Shown piece by piece: positions 43,172 through 52,154 of a DNA stretch of 64,000 nucleotides; position 1 is the first letter of the stretch, and each line of letters starts with the position of its first letter. The notes below the pieces were generated by a model. That model was given only the letters and a program-made list of their open reading frames with translations, searched no databases and was not told where the DNA came from. This DNA is from Flavobacteriales bacterium (lineage in GTDB: Bacteria > Bacteroidota > Bacteroidia > NS11-12g > UBA9320): contig JACJZT010000009.1 in the NCBI GenBank assembly GCA_020635455.1, positions 1 to 64,000 of the forward strand. Reading direction: 5' to 3'. Position numbers and translations under genes: made by a program.

Positions 43172-43904
43172 TTTTAGGTATATATCGATATTTTATCTGA
43201 ACCGGCTCATCCGGCAGGGACCCGTTCTCCTTTTCGTTATTTTCCTCCGGAATTTCATTTCCTTCCAGCCAATAAGGATATTCAAATGGATCATCTTCAT
43301 CCTCCTCAATTTGCTCAACGGTATTTGCAGGGCCTTTTTTCAATAAAAGCACTGCCATTAGTATACCCATTATCGCTCCTCCCATATGACCTTCCCAGGA
43401 AATATTCTGTCCGGTTAACCGGATATAATCCGGGAAAAGTCCCCACATTATACCTCCATACAAAAACACCATCAGCAAGGCAACAGCAGAAAGTTCCCTG
43501 TTGTTTCTCAAAAAACCTGAAAACAATAGAAAGAATACAAAGCCATAAACAAGTCCGCTTGCTCCTATATGTATCGTTCCTTCCTTACCAACAAACCACA
43601 AAAACACACCGGTTCCGATCCAGATCGCTGCCATTGCAGCCCAGGTCCACTCTTTAAAATAATAAAACATAAAACCTCCCGCAACCAGAATTGGGACAGT
43701 ATTTGAAAAAATATGTTCAAGATTTTCATGTAAAAATGGCATGCTGAAAATACCGATGAATCCTTCAGATGAATGTGGTTTCAAACCGTATACTTCGAGG
43801 TTCCATCCATATTTAAGATTAAACAAATACACCAACCACATGATCATAACCAGGATAAGTGGATAAAGCATACTGTTTATAAAGAGGTTTAATTGCCTGA
43901 ACAT
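43137..43904 (-). CDS. Rhomboid family intramembrane serine protease
   Basis: 255 residues with about six membrane helices. The catalytic serine is in HIGASGLVYGF (GxSG) and the catalytic histidine in EGHMGGAIMG. The HENLEHIFSN segment near residue 55 is the usual pre-active-site block. Rhomboids cut transmembrane proteins inside the lipid bilayer. The soluble C-terminal tail (about 195-255, rich in acidic residues) is unusual and may bind partners. The downstream zinc-PLC-like gene overlaps its 3' end by 35 bp. Confidence 0.92.
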   Translation of the reverse strand: MFRQLNLFINSMLYPLILVMIMWLVYLFNLKYGWNLEVYGLKPHSSEGFIGIFSMPFLHENLEHIFSNTVPILVAGGFMFYYFKEWTWAAMAAIWIGTGVFLWFVGKEGTIHIGASGLVYGFVFFLLFSGFLRNNRELSAVALLMVFLYGGIMWGLFPDYIRLTGQNISWEGHMGGAIMGILMAVLLLKKGPANTVEQIEEDEDDPFEYPYWLEGNEIPEENNEKENGSLPDEPVQIKYRYIPKNGNPWEKDDPY

Positions 43905-44000
43905 TTTATTTCAACTTTAAAGGTAATCTATTTCTATAGGATTAAACAAATACCAAGCCATTTTGTCGAAATACTTTATTTTGCAAAGTGTTTAAGAATG

Positions 44001-44008
44001 TAGTTTTG
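44001..44008 (+). promoter_or_regulatory. TAnnTTTG box of the PqqB-like gene
   Basis: TAGTTTTG, 19 nt before the ATG at 44028. A TTG at 43981-43983 lies 17 bp upstream. Confidence 0.5.
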
Positions 44009-44027
44009 TTTTCATTATGATTCAAAC

Positions 44028-44993
44028 ATGAGAGCTAAGTGTTGCGGAAAATTATGGGTGGTCTTAGGTGTTCTTTGTCTGCTTTCATGCAATCCAAAAG
44101 TAAAAGATCCGATTGATCAGGGATTGGAGAAAACTGCTGTTGTAGTTTTGGGAACCGTACAGGATGGCGGATCACCACACATCGGGTGCAATAAATCTTG
44201 TTGCAAAGACCTATATGCAAATCCGGATATAAAAAGAAAGGTTACTTCGCTGGGATTATTTGATTCAGAAACAGGAAAAAAATATCTTTTCGAAGCATCT
44301 CCGGATATAGGAAGTCAGATCGAACTCTTTAATTCGATCTGCCCTGAGAAAACAAACAAACTGCCGGAAGCAATTTTTCTTACTCATGCTCATATTGGCC
44401 ATTATATGGGTTTGGCCTATTTGGGTAAGGAAGCTCTTTTTTCCTCCGATCTTAAGATATACGCTATGCCTCGTATGAAGGGTTATTTAGAACAAAATGG
44501 TCCATGGAGCCAGCTGGTCAGCCATAAAAACATAAAGCTCCATCCAATACAAAAGGGAGAGAAGGTTCATTTATCGTCCGGATTAAGTGTAGAAGCCTTA
44601 ATTGTGCCTCACAGGGATGAATTTTCTGAAACGGTTGGTTTTGTAATTCGCGGTAAGCATAAAAGCGTATTGTTCATTCCGGACATTGATAAATGGGAGA
44701 AATGGGATAGGAACATCCTTGAAGAAGTGGGAAAGGTTGACTATGCTTTTCTGGATGGGACTTTTTTTAACGGAAACGAATTGCCGAACCGCAATATGGA
44801 TGAAGTACCACATCCTTTTATTGTTGAAACTTTAAAGCTCTTTAAAGATCGGCCGGATTCAATAAGAAAACGTTTGTTTTTTATTCATTTCAATCATACC
44901 AACCCTTTACTGAACGAGAAAAGTAAGGAATATGACCTTGTGATCAGAAAAGGCTTTAAGGTTGCTTTTATAGGGCAGTCCTTTGAATTATAG
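44028..44993 (+). CDS. PqqB-like metallo-beta-lactamase-fold lipoprotein
   Basis: 321 residues with a lipoprotein signal peptide (lipobox LLSC, then NPKVKD). The metallo-hydrolase domain has the PqqB-type opening VLGTVQDGGSPHIGC, a Cys-rich pair CNKSCC, and a modified zinc motif LTHAHIGHYMGL, with glycine in place of the aspartate of HxHxDH. PqqB proper acts in PQQ biosynthesis, but no other pqq gene is seen. The protein may have a different reaction at the periplasmic face. It is followed by a small membrane protein on the same strand. Confidence 0.8.
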   Translation: MRAKCCGKLWVVLGVLCLLSCNPKVKDPIDQGLEKTAVVVLGTVQDGGSPHIGCNKSCCKDLYANPDIKRKVTSLGLFDSETGKKYLFEASPDIGSQIELFNSICPEKTNKLPEAIFLTHAHIGHYMGLAYLGKEALFSSDLKIYAMPRMKGYLEQNGPWSQLVSHKNIKLHPIQKGEKVHLSSGLSVEALIVPHRDEFSETVGFVIRGKHKSVLFIPDIDKWEKWDRNILEEVGKVDYAFLDGTFFNGNELPNRNMDEVPHPFIVETLKLFKDRPDSIRKRLFFIHFNHTNPLLNEKSKEYDLVIRKGFKVAFIGQSFEL

Positions 44994-45043
44994 CTCAATA
45001 CGATTTATTTTTTTTCCGCAAATTATTCCATAGTATTGAAAGT

Positions 45044-45745
45044 ATGACTATGCCTTTTTACCAGATCCTTTTATTTTCTTCTATTACCCTGCTTACCATA
45101 TTTCTTTTAAACAAAGCACATCGTAAATCCAATGCTGCTTTCTGGACTATGGCAGTTTTGGCTGGTATCCAGCTAATTCCGGGTTTGCAGGGTTACTATC
45201 TGGACATTGACGAATTGCCCCCCAGATTCATTCGTTTGATTGCTCCATGGATGGTTGTTATGATTCTGATTTTTATAAGTGCTCCCGGCAAAAAATTCAT
45301 TAACAAACTGGATATGCGATTTCTTACACTGCTCCATATTGTTCGAATACCTGTCGAGGTTGGACTCTATTTTTTGTTTGTTGATGGCTTTGTGCCGGAG
45401 ATCATGACTTTCAGCGGAAGAAATTTCGACATATTGGCTGGTCTTACTGCACCTTTCATTTATTACTACGGTTTTGTTAAAACAAAATTAAAAACCAAAG
45501 GCATCCTTATCTGGAATGTTGTCGCACTTTTATTGTTACTTAACATTGTATTTACGGCAATCTTTTCCGCACCATATCCTTTCCAGAAATTTGGATTTGA
45601 TCAGCCCAATATAGGAGTGCTTTATTTTCCGGTACTATATCTTCCGGCTCTTATTGTCCCTGCCGTGCTTTTTGCGCATCTGGCTTCGATAAAATTACTT
45701 TTTCAGTCTCTTAAGGAAGAGCGTGAAAATTCGGTTGGGTCTTAA
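45044..45745 (+). CDS. Integral membrane protein of unknown function
   Basis: 233 residues with about seven hydrophobic helices and no recognised motif. Short hydrophilic loops contain GKKFINKLDMRF and EERENSVGS. I do not recognise the family. It follows the PqqB-like gene by 50 bp on the same strand. The box upstream (TAGTATTG) only partly matches the promoter consensus, so the two genes may be one transcript. Confidence 0.6.
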   Translation: MTMPFYQILLFSSITLLTIFLLNKAHRKSNAAFWTMAVLAGIQLIPGLQGYYLDIDELPPRFIRLIAPWMVVMILIFISAPGKKFINKLDMRFLTLLHIVRIPVEVGLYFLFVDGFVPEIMTFSGRNFDILAGLTAPFIYYYGFVKTKLKTKGILIWNVVALLLLLNIVFTAIFSAPYPFQKFGFDQPNIGVLYFPVLYLPALIVPAVLFAHLASIKLLFQSLKEERENSVGS

Positions 45746-45795
45746 TGGAAATAGTTTATCTATCCTCACAAAGTGGATTTGAGTTTTCTTCGATT

Positions 45796-45810
45796 AGGGC
45801 TTTCAGCCCT
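45796..45810 (+). terminator. Short perfect hairpin
   Basis: AGGGCT, loop TTC, AGCCCT, with no U-tract directly after. It is 50 bp downstream of the membrane-protein gene stop. Confidence 0.35.
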
Positions 45811-45819
45811 GTAACCCGA

Positions 45820-45848
45820 CTCACTTTTTTTCTTGAAAAAAAAGTGAG
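45820..45848. terminator. CTCAC-T7 / A8-GTGAG hairpin
   Basis: A 12-bp stem around the loop CTTG. The T and A runs on opposite arms allow transcription termination in both directions. Confidence 0.6.
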
Positions 45849-46178
45849 CAAAAAATTATTCACCCATTTATGCTTATTTCAATGGCGTTCATGAATGAAA
45901 TACATTTCAAGCCAAAAAAATACTCCCTCCCTCATCCCAACGCCGCCCCCGTCTTTTTGGCAGCCCTCCGCACCATTCTATACCCGAATATTTTTCAAGT
46001 TAAATTACTTTTTTATTCAGCTTTTGAAAAAATCCTTTGAATAGAATACTCATAAAGTATGAGAAAATATTGCAAGGTTTTAAATTAATTTCAATTTATT
46101 CTCACATTATTAAACTGACATTTTAAGCCATAAAACATTATTAAATAATGGATTGAGTGGTTTGTGAGGGACGACTAG

Positions 46179-47072
46179 TTATTCGCAGTTACCGGAACGA
46201 TAAAAGAATACCAGGGTTTCATCAACTGAATCGTCGCTGTTTACCAGATTGGGTCGTACGATCTGAAAGCTCATTTCCTTGACTTTAACTCCTGCAGGAA
46301 GTTTTAGCAATCTTCTAGGAATTACGGTACCGGTGAAAACATCCTCCTCTGACCTTGACATTTTCAATTCGGGAAACCCGCTTACCTGTTTGGCGTTTCC
46401 TGCCAGTTTGTATTCAATATCGTCGGTTCCTGTACATTTTATGAACATATAAAATTCTTTTGCAGAATCAAGGGTGGTTTTGGTTTCTACCTTATGGTCG
46501 TAGATAACTGAAAAAGGTTCATTGTCTGAAAGATACATCGTATCTTTTTTTGCTCCAAGACCCTGAGGGAAAGAAGATAATTTTACTACGGTAACGGGAG
46601 GATCTACTTCAATGGTGAAATCTTCAGTCTTAAAGTCAGGACCACCGTATCCTCCGCCATCGAGAGGCTTGACAAGAAATTTAAAATCGGCATCATACAC
46701 TTTTTGTGAATTAACCTCATAAAAGAGGGTAGGAGTTAGAACATAACTGAAGATCCCTTCTGCTTCCTTGGTCATTTTAAGTAAAGGATTGGAGTTTTTC
46801 CAGGCAGGATCTTTAATTCCATTCGCTTTCGGTGAAGTTGAAGGATGTTCAAACGGGCTCCAGGTCCAGAGGTACATGTCTTCTGTTTTTGCAATTTCAA
46901 TTATACCATATTCGTTTTTGGACAGATTGAGGTTTACAACAATCTTACATGGTTCAGAGGGCTTAAAGGATTCGATGGGTGCCAGTGAATTAACTTCGGC
47001 CAGATAGGCAACTTGTGCAAAAGTAAGAATAGATCCTGTGATCAGGCTTATGAAAAGAATAAAGTGTTTCAT
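46179..47072 (-). CDS. Secreted protein downstream of SusD, possibly DUF4961-like
   Basis: 297 residues with a signal peptide (about 1-19, ending LTFAQ). Two beta-sandwich-like halves are visible (about 30-155 and 160-297). There is a glycine-rich LDGGGYGGPD segment in the first half and LYLSDNEPF-type strands in the second. The place of the gene after a SusC-SusD pair, and the beta-sandwich style, resemble the DUF4961-type surface glycan-binding proteins. The match is by position and style only. It is the last gene of a four-gene minus-strand operon. Confidence 0.65.
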   Translation of the reverse strand: MKHFILFISLITGSILTFAQVAYLAEVNSLAPIESFKPSEPCKIVVNLNLSKNEYGIIEIAKTEDMYLWTWSPFEHPSTSPKANGIKDPAWKNSNPLLKMTKEAEGIFSYVLTPTLFYEVNSQKVYDADFKFLVKPLDGGGYGGPDFKTEDFTIEVDPPVTVVKLSSFPQGLGAKKDTMYLSDNEPFSVIYDHKVETKTTLDSAKEFYMFIKCTGTDDIEYKLAGNAKQVSGFPELKMSRSEEDVFTGTVIPRRLLKLPAGVKVKEMSFQIVRPNLVNSDDSVDETLVFFYRSGNCE

Positions 47073-47081
47073 GTTTTTTGC

Positions 47082-47549
47082 TTAAGATCTTTTAAATACA
47101 TAATTATAACTTACCACTCTACGACCATGGCAAACTTTTGAAAACTTAAATTCCAGTGTTTGATCGGTTGGACGAACGGTTCGGTTAAGTTTTAGAAAGA
47201 TGTCGTTCCCGTCGAAGTTCACTATGAGTTTTTCAGGAAATTCATTATTGTCAAACCGCCAGTTTCCGTTGCTTCCAAGGTAATTCAATGAACTGCCTTC
47301 TGTAACAGAATAAAGGGTATCTGTATTTTCAATTTTGAATTCGATCTTCATTGGATCGTTTCCAATATATACGGAACTTACATCAAGTTCATTTTCCGTG
47401 ATCTCATCAAATTGTTTTACCTGAAAAAGAACCCATTCATCACGTATCCCATCAACCTTGCTTCCCGGTGGATCAAGTGATGGCCTTTCTTTTTTACAGG
47501 AAGCCCAGATCAAGGGCAGAAATAAAAGTATTGTAGTTAATTTTTTCAT
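47082..47549 (-). CDS. Small lipoprotein of a Sus-like operon, possibly DUF5004-like
   Basis: 155 residues with a lipoprotein signal peptide (lipobox IWASC, then KKERPS). The mature part is a compact beta-rich domain with the early D.WVLFQVKQFDE segment, as in lipocalin-like DUF5004 proteins that follow SusD genes. The ligand is unknown. It lies 7 bp after the SusD-like gene and 9 bp before the next gene, so it is in the same transcript. Confidence 0.7.
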   Translation of the reverse strand: MKKLTTILLFLPLIWASCKKERPSLDPPGSKVDGIRDEWVLFQVKQFDEITENELDVSSVYIGNDPMKIEFKIENTDTLYSVTEGSSLNYLGSNGNWRFDNNEFPEKLIVNFDGNDIFLKLNRTVRPTDQTLEFKFSKVCHGRRVVSYNYVFKRS

Positions 47550-47556
47550 GACTTTC

Positions 47557-48936
47557 TTAATTACATCCTCCTTCTATATTGAATTCAAAGCCGGCGGTCT
47601 TGAATGATGCAGGAAACTGCAATATCATCCCCGGACAATTCCAGGGAGCATTGCGTATTTTTACATTCTCTCCCTGTGATCCCATCCGTTTCAGTTGTTG
47701 AACTCGGTCACCTTCTGCAATGAATTCCAATCTTCTTTCAAGACGTATGGAATCCATCAAATTAACACCAGCTCCATTTGGGTCAAAAGTTCGGTTACCG
47801 ATTCCATGAGCGCGTTCCCGAATTTTCATCAGGTCGGTATAGGCTTCATTTATGTTGCCTCTTTCGGCCTGAGATTCTGCACGAACCAGATACAGATCGG
47901 TAAGGGTTAACAAGGGTATGTCAAAAACATCCCTGTTGAACTTATTTGTAACCCAGTATTCCTGAGCTGTGTTGGCTTTATATACTTTGTAAAGATATTG
48001 CCTTTTATCGGTTGTGTCGTTCACCATTTTGTCAATTATCTCTTTAGAGATCTTGAAAGGAGGATTTGGGTTTTGGTCTGATCTGTAATTTCCAACCAAT
48101 ATGCCGGATTTATTATTACTTAACTGACTTACGATCTTAAAGATAACCTCTGATGAAGCTCCCGGTGCAAAACGGTTCAGGCTGTCTGATAAGGTGTAAC
48201 TGCCATTTGCAAGTGCCATATCCGAATATTGCCATGCTTTTTCATAGTCATGCATCTGGAAATAAACTTTGGCGAGTAAAGCCTGAGCGGCGGTTTTATT
48301 TGCGTAGTTGCCATTGGTCAACGGCAGGTTTTCTTCTGCAACTTTAAGGTCGGTCAAAATCTGGTCGTAAACTTCCTTAACGCTTGAACGGATCTCAACA
48401 ACGTATTCACTCTTGAGTCTTAATGGTATTCCGGGGTGAGTATTTGTGGATGTATAGTCATAAGGTTGAGCGTAAAGTTTTACCATTTCCCAATGCATCC
48501 AGGCACGCAGGAACCTGCATTCTGCCTCAATTTCAGACACCTCGGTATCGGTGAATCCGGGATTTTGTTCTTTTAACTTTTCCAGCAGCACATTTGCCCT
48601 GTAGATTCCCTGATAAAATTCAAAACAATCTCCGGTACGGAACGAAATGGTTCCACGGCTGTATATGGCAAAGTACTCTAGACTGGTGTTTGCGATTTGA
48701 ATTCCGCTTAAATTGTCCCCTAAAAGTTCATTGAAATTCTGAACGGTTCCATTCATCTGATTGCCGAAAAGATCGTAACAGGAATTAAGAACGTTTTTAA
48801 AATCTTCTTTGGTTTTATAAACATCTTCGGCACGGGTAGAATTCTCCGGTTCAAATTCAAGTTTCTTACATGAAGCGATCAGGGTGAGTGCAACGCAAAT
48901 CAGGCTGTATTTAAAAAATTGGTTCTTCATGATCAA
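47557..48936 (-). CDS. SusD/RagB family surface lipoprotein
   Basis: 459 residues. A lipoprotein signal peptide (lipobox LIASC, then KKLEFEPEN) precedes the helical SusD fold with TPR-like helices. Recognisable pieces are ECRFLRAWMHWEMVKLYAQPYD, PLRLKSEYV and LTLTDLYLVRAESQAERGN. SusD forms the lid of the SusC transporter and captures the substrate. The start overlaps the SusC stop by 4 bp. The substrate is not given by sequence; no glycoside hydrolase is encoded next to it. Confidence 0.94.
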   Translation of the reverse strand: MIMKNQFFKYSLICVALTLIASCKKLEFEPENSTRAEDVYKTKEDFKNVLNSCYDLFGNQMNGTVQNFNELLGDNLSGIQIANTSLEYFAIYSRGTISFRTGDCFEFYQGIYRANVLLEKLKEQNPGFTDTEVSEIEAECRFLRAWMHWEMVKLYAQPYDYTSTNTHPGIPLRLKSEYVVEIRSSVKEVYDQILTDLKVAEENLPLTNGNYANKTAAQALLAKVYFQMHDYEKAWQYSDMALANGSYTLSDSLNRFAPGASSEVIFKIVSQLSNNKSGILVGNYRSDQNPNPPFKISKEIIDKMVNDTTDKRQYLYKVYKANTAQEYWVTNKFNRDVFDIPLLTLTDLYLVRAESQAERGNINEAYTDLMKIRERAHGIGNRTFDPNGAGVNLMDSIRLERRLEFIAEGDRVQQLKRMGSQGENVKIRNAPWNCPGMILQFPASFKTAGFEFNIEGGCN

Positions 48937-51900
48937 AAAGTTAGATTAATACTCAAATTATAGGTCTTTTCCTGGGGTGCTGTAAGATAGGTTATGTTGC
49001 TCGACATGTTTCGGTCTGCTGCATTTTCAAAATCTCTGGCAATTTCAGGGTCGCTTTCCTTGAATTTTGAAAAGGTAAACAGATTGGTTCCTGAAACCGT
49101 TACCCGGGCACTGTTAATTTTGTTCTTAAACCATTTTTTGGGAAGATTATAGCCCAAGCCAATGTTTCGGACCCGATAATACGTTCCATCGTATAACCAT
49201 AAGGTCGTATTGTTCTGATATGGGTCGGGTGGAAGTCCGTAAGTTGAAGTTTCTTTGGTCAGGCGTGGATACCGGGCATCGTCTCCCGGCTGTTGCCATC
49301 GGTCAAAAATTGAGGTTGTCATGTTCCAGTCCGTTACAATTCCATTTTGTCTTTTCTCTGAGGAGTTGTAAATATTACCACCAATTTTATAAACCAGCAA
49401 AATAGACAAGCTCCAGTTTTTATATCTGAAATCATTGGTTAAACCGCCAAAAGCTTTTGGCAACACCGAACCAACTTCAACCCGGTCGGCATTGTTCCAT
49501 GTGAGAGTTTGATTTCCGTCTTTGTCGAGGTAAACAGGTCTGCCCTCATCGTTAATGTGATCAAATCGAACCAGATAATTGGTACCAACCGGTTTGCCAA
49601 CCACTACGCGGGTATCGTTTGTTCCGCCCCCGAGAGCATCCTGTGAATAGATTCCAAGACTTAAGATCTTATTGTAATTTCTTGCAATGTTAAAATCTGT
49701 GGTCCATGCAAAATTGCCTCTCTGTACCATGGTGGATTTGATTTGAAATTCAATTCCCTTGTTGGAGATGGTCCCAACATTGGCATAGTACTCGGTAAAT
49801 CCGGTTGAAGGAGGTACGGTTAAAGTTGTTAGAACATCCTCGGTCTTTTTATTGTAATAGGAGATCTCACCGGAGATCCTGCTTTTATAAAGCGCAAACT
49901 CAAGAGAAACATCCAACACTTTACTGTTTTCCCATTTAAGATCAGGGTTTCCTGCATTTAAAGGGTTTACGATCGGGGTGTTGTTGTAAACACCACCTGT
50001 ACCTGGAACCGTATAAAGTTGCAGCCATTGGTTGGAGGCAAATTGGGCATTTCCAGTAACACCTATACCGGCTCTTAATTTTAAGAAACTAATGGATTTG
50101 TATTTTTTGAATAAGGGTTCATCCGATAATATCCATGCTGCAGAAACAGCAGGAAAGAATCCATATCGGTTATTGGGTCCGAATTTGGAGGAGCCGTCTG
50201 TTCGGGCAGTAAGCTGAGCTATGTATTTCTTTTTGTAGGTATAATCTATCCTTGCAAAGTAGCTGTTGAATGCATCGTATTGAACCGGAAATTTAAAATA
50301 TGAATTATCCGTGGTGTCAGAAATGCTCTTTATCATATCCAGCCCGATCTCTCTTTCCGGACCTGTAACGTTATTGACCGTGTAAAGATCCCCGGTTCGT
50401 TTTGATTTCTGATATTCGGTTCCAACCATCACGTTTACTTTATGAATGATGTTGTTTTTTAATTCGTAATTGGCTACCACATTATAGTTGTAATTATGAA
50501 CCTTTAAGGTAAAATAGCCACCAAAGCCTGAATGTGTGGAGTTGATGAGTTCTTTTGGCTCAAAGAGGTCCTGGGTAAGTTTCATATAATCGTAAGAGAG
50601 CGAACCGGTAACCGTAAGTTTTTTGTTGGGTGTAAAAATGGCTTTCAGGTTATTAATACTTCGGTTTTCGTAAGTTCTCCAGTCACGCAGGTCCCTGTAG
50701 CGGTTTGGATTTGGATTGATCTGTGAATATCCTGTAGAATCATAAATTGGATAAATAGGCAAAGCCGTGCTGATGGCCGCACCATAGCCACCACTCCATC
50801 CCGCATCAACCCTGTAATTGGTACCACGGCTTAAGGAAGATGAAAGCATAAAAGTTAATGTCTTCGATAATTTATAATCTGCATTTATTCTTCCACTGCT
50901 TCTTCGGTATTTGCTTCCTTTTATAAAACTCTCATTTTCATTCCAGGTATAATTTCCATAAACCCCAAATTTCTTTTTTCGATACGACATCCCCAGGCTA
51001 TACAATTGTTTAAATCCTATTCCGACGGTTTCATCTACCCAATTGGTATTGTTCTTTAAACCATCTTCTCGTGAAATACCGTTTGGTAAAATAGCCATTC
51101 CTGTATTGCCGTCGTTTTCGTGAGCTTCCTGATAGAGTTGAATGAATTCAGCTGCGTTGAGCATTTGCGGAACAATGGTAGGAAGTGAAACACTCAGGCG
51201 AGTATTAAAATCAAAACTTAATCCTTTTTTACTGGCCCTCTTAGTGGTAATAAGCACAACACCGTTCGATCCTCTTGATCCATAAATGGAAGTTGCAGCT
51301 GCGTCTTTAAGGATCTGTATGTCCTCAATGTCTTCCGGGTTTATGGTAGCCAGCGGATTGTTGTTAAAAGCACCTCCGTTGCCATTTAAGAAATAATCCT
51401 GTGTGATCGGTATACCATCTACAACATAAAGAGGGTCGCCACCGGCACTTAAAGAAGCCACACCCCTAACCCGAATCAATGTACCCGATCCGGCAAGTCC
51501 GCTACCCATGATCAACTGAACACCGGAAGCTTTTCCCTGAATACCGGCTTCAAAACTCTGTGCAGGCATGTCGTTGATTTCCTTGCCCTTTAACGAAACC
51601 TGTGAACCGGTAAGATCTCTCTTTTGTTTTGTGGCATAACCGATGGCTACGGCTTCGTCCAGAGCTTTACTGTCTTCGCGCATCGTTTGGTTCAAAGTGA
51701 GATTCTGATTTGAATTCAAATTAACTTTTACAGCGATATTCGTATAACCGAGGTATGAATATTCTATTGTGTAATTTCCGGCAGGAAGCATCAGTTTGTA
51801 ATACCCCTTGTCGTCGGTGGTGGTTCCGTAGGTAGAGCCCGGTACCTTAACAGTAACTCCGAGAACAGGCTCACCGGTCTGATCAAGGATCTTACCGGAA

Positions 51901-51989
51901 ATGCTGGAATTCTGTGCTTTTGAGAAGTGCGATATAAAAAGTACTAAACTGCACGTAATCAGTAATTTATTAAGTAATTTAATTGCCAT
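48933..51989 (-). CDS. SusC/RagA family TonB-linked outer membrane protein
   Basis: 1018 residues. A signal peptide (about 1-25, ending SKAQ) is followed by a CarboxypepD-regulatory-like domain (about 28-110), a plug domain with the SusC hallmark SIYGSRGSNGVVLITT, and a long 22-stranded barrel ending in LSINLTF. The LKDAAAT segment before the hallmark is typical. It imports oligomers, in Bacteroidota usually sugars or peptides, using TonB energy. The operon then encodes SusD and two small surface proteins. No regulator or enzyme gene is next to it. The promoter box is TACATTTG, 20 nt before the ATG. Confidence 0.95.
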   Translation of the reverse strand: MAIKLLNKLLITCSLVLFISHFSKAQNSSISGKILDQTGEPVLGVTVKVPGSTYGTTTDDKGYYKLMLPAGNYTIEYSYLGYTNIAVKVNLNSNQNLTLNQTMREDSKALDEAVAIGYATKQKRDLTGSQVSLKGKEINDMPAQSFEAGIQGKASGVQLIMGSGLAGSGTLIRVRGVASLSAGGDPLYVVDGIPITQDYFLNGNGGAFNNNPLATINPEDIEDIQILKDAAATSIYGSRGSNGVVLITTKRASKKGLSFDFNTRLSVSLPTIVPQMLNAAEFIQLYQEAHENDGNTGMAILPNGISREDGLKNNTNWVDETVGIGFKQLYSLGMSYRKKKFGVYGNYTWNENESFIKGSKYRRSSGRINADYKLSKTLTFMLSSSLSRGTNYRVDAGWSGGYGAAISTALPIYPIYDSTGYSQINPNPNRYRDLRDWRTYENRSINNLKAIFTPNKKLTVTGSLSYDYMKLTQDLFEPKELINSTHSGFGGYFTLKVHNYNYNVVANYELKNNIIHKVNVMVGTEYQKSKRTGDLYTVNNVTGPEREIGLDMIKSISDTTDNSYFKFPVQYDAFNSYFARIDYTYKKKYIAQLTARTDGSSKFGPNNRYGFFPAVSAAWILSDEPLFKKYKSISFLKLRAGIGVTGNAQFASNQWLQLYTVPGTGGVYNNTPIVNPLNAGNPDLKWENSKVLDVSLEFALYKSRISGEISYYNKKTEDVLTTLTVPPSTGFTEYYANVGTISNKGIEFQIKSTMVQRGNFAWTTDFNIARNYNKILSLGIYSQDALGGGTNDTRVVVGKPVGTNYLVRFDHINDEGRPVYLDKDGNQTLTWNNADRVEVGSVLPKAFGGLTNDFRYKNWSLSILLVYKIGGNIYNSSEKRQNGIVTDWNMTTSIFDRWQQPGDDARYPRLTKETSTYGLPPDPYQNNTTLWLYDGTYYRVRNIGLGYNLPKKWFKNKINSARVTVSGTNLFTFSKFKESDPEIARDFENAADRNMSSNITYLTAPQEKTYNLSINLTF

Positions 51990-52009
51990 AGGCCTTTTTA
52001 TTTGTAAAA

Positions 52010-52017
52010 CAAATGTA
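52010..52017 (-). promoter_or_regulatory. TAnnTTTG box of the SusC operon
   Basis: TACATTTG on the minus strand, 20 nt upstream of the ATG at 51989. No TTG is well placed at -33. Confidence 0.5.
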
Positions 52018-52154
52018 CTTAAAAAATAATAGGTGTATAAATTACACTAAGTCAATTTAAAAAAAAACGTCGTTATTTCCTTTAAGTATCTGATTTTTAA
52101 TGAAATAAAATTTTGATGCCCACGACAAGGCAATTCAGGATTTGTAGATCAGGT

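Larger units (their letters stand above)
45746..46178. other. Hairpin-rich intergenic stretch
   Basis: 433 bp without a convincing gene. It holds AGGGCT/AGCCCT (45796-45810), a CTCAC-T7 / A8-GTGAG stem (45820-45848), TGAAAT/ATTTCA further on, and a C-rich block near 45925-45975 unlike its surroundings. It lies between convergent genes and looks like an intergenic repeat element, or a pair of terminators. Confidence 0.55.
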
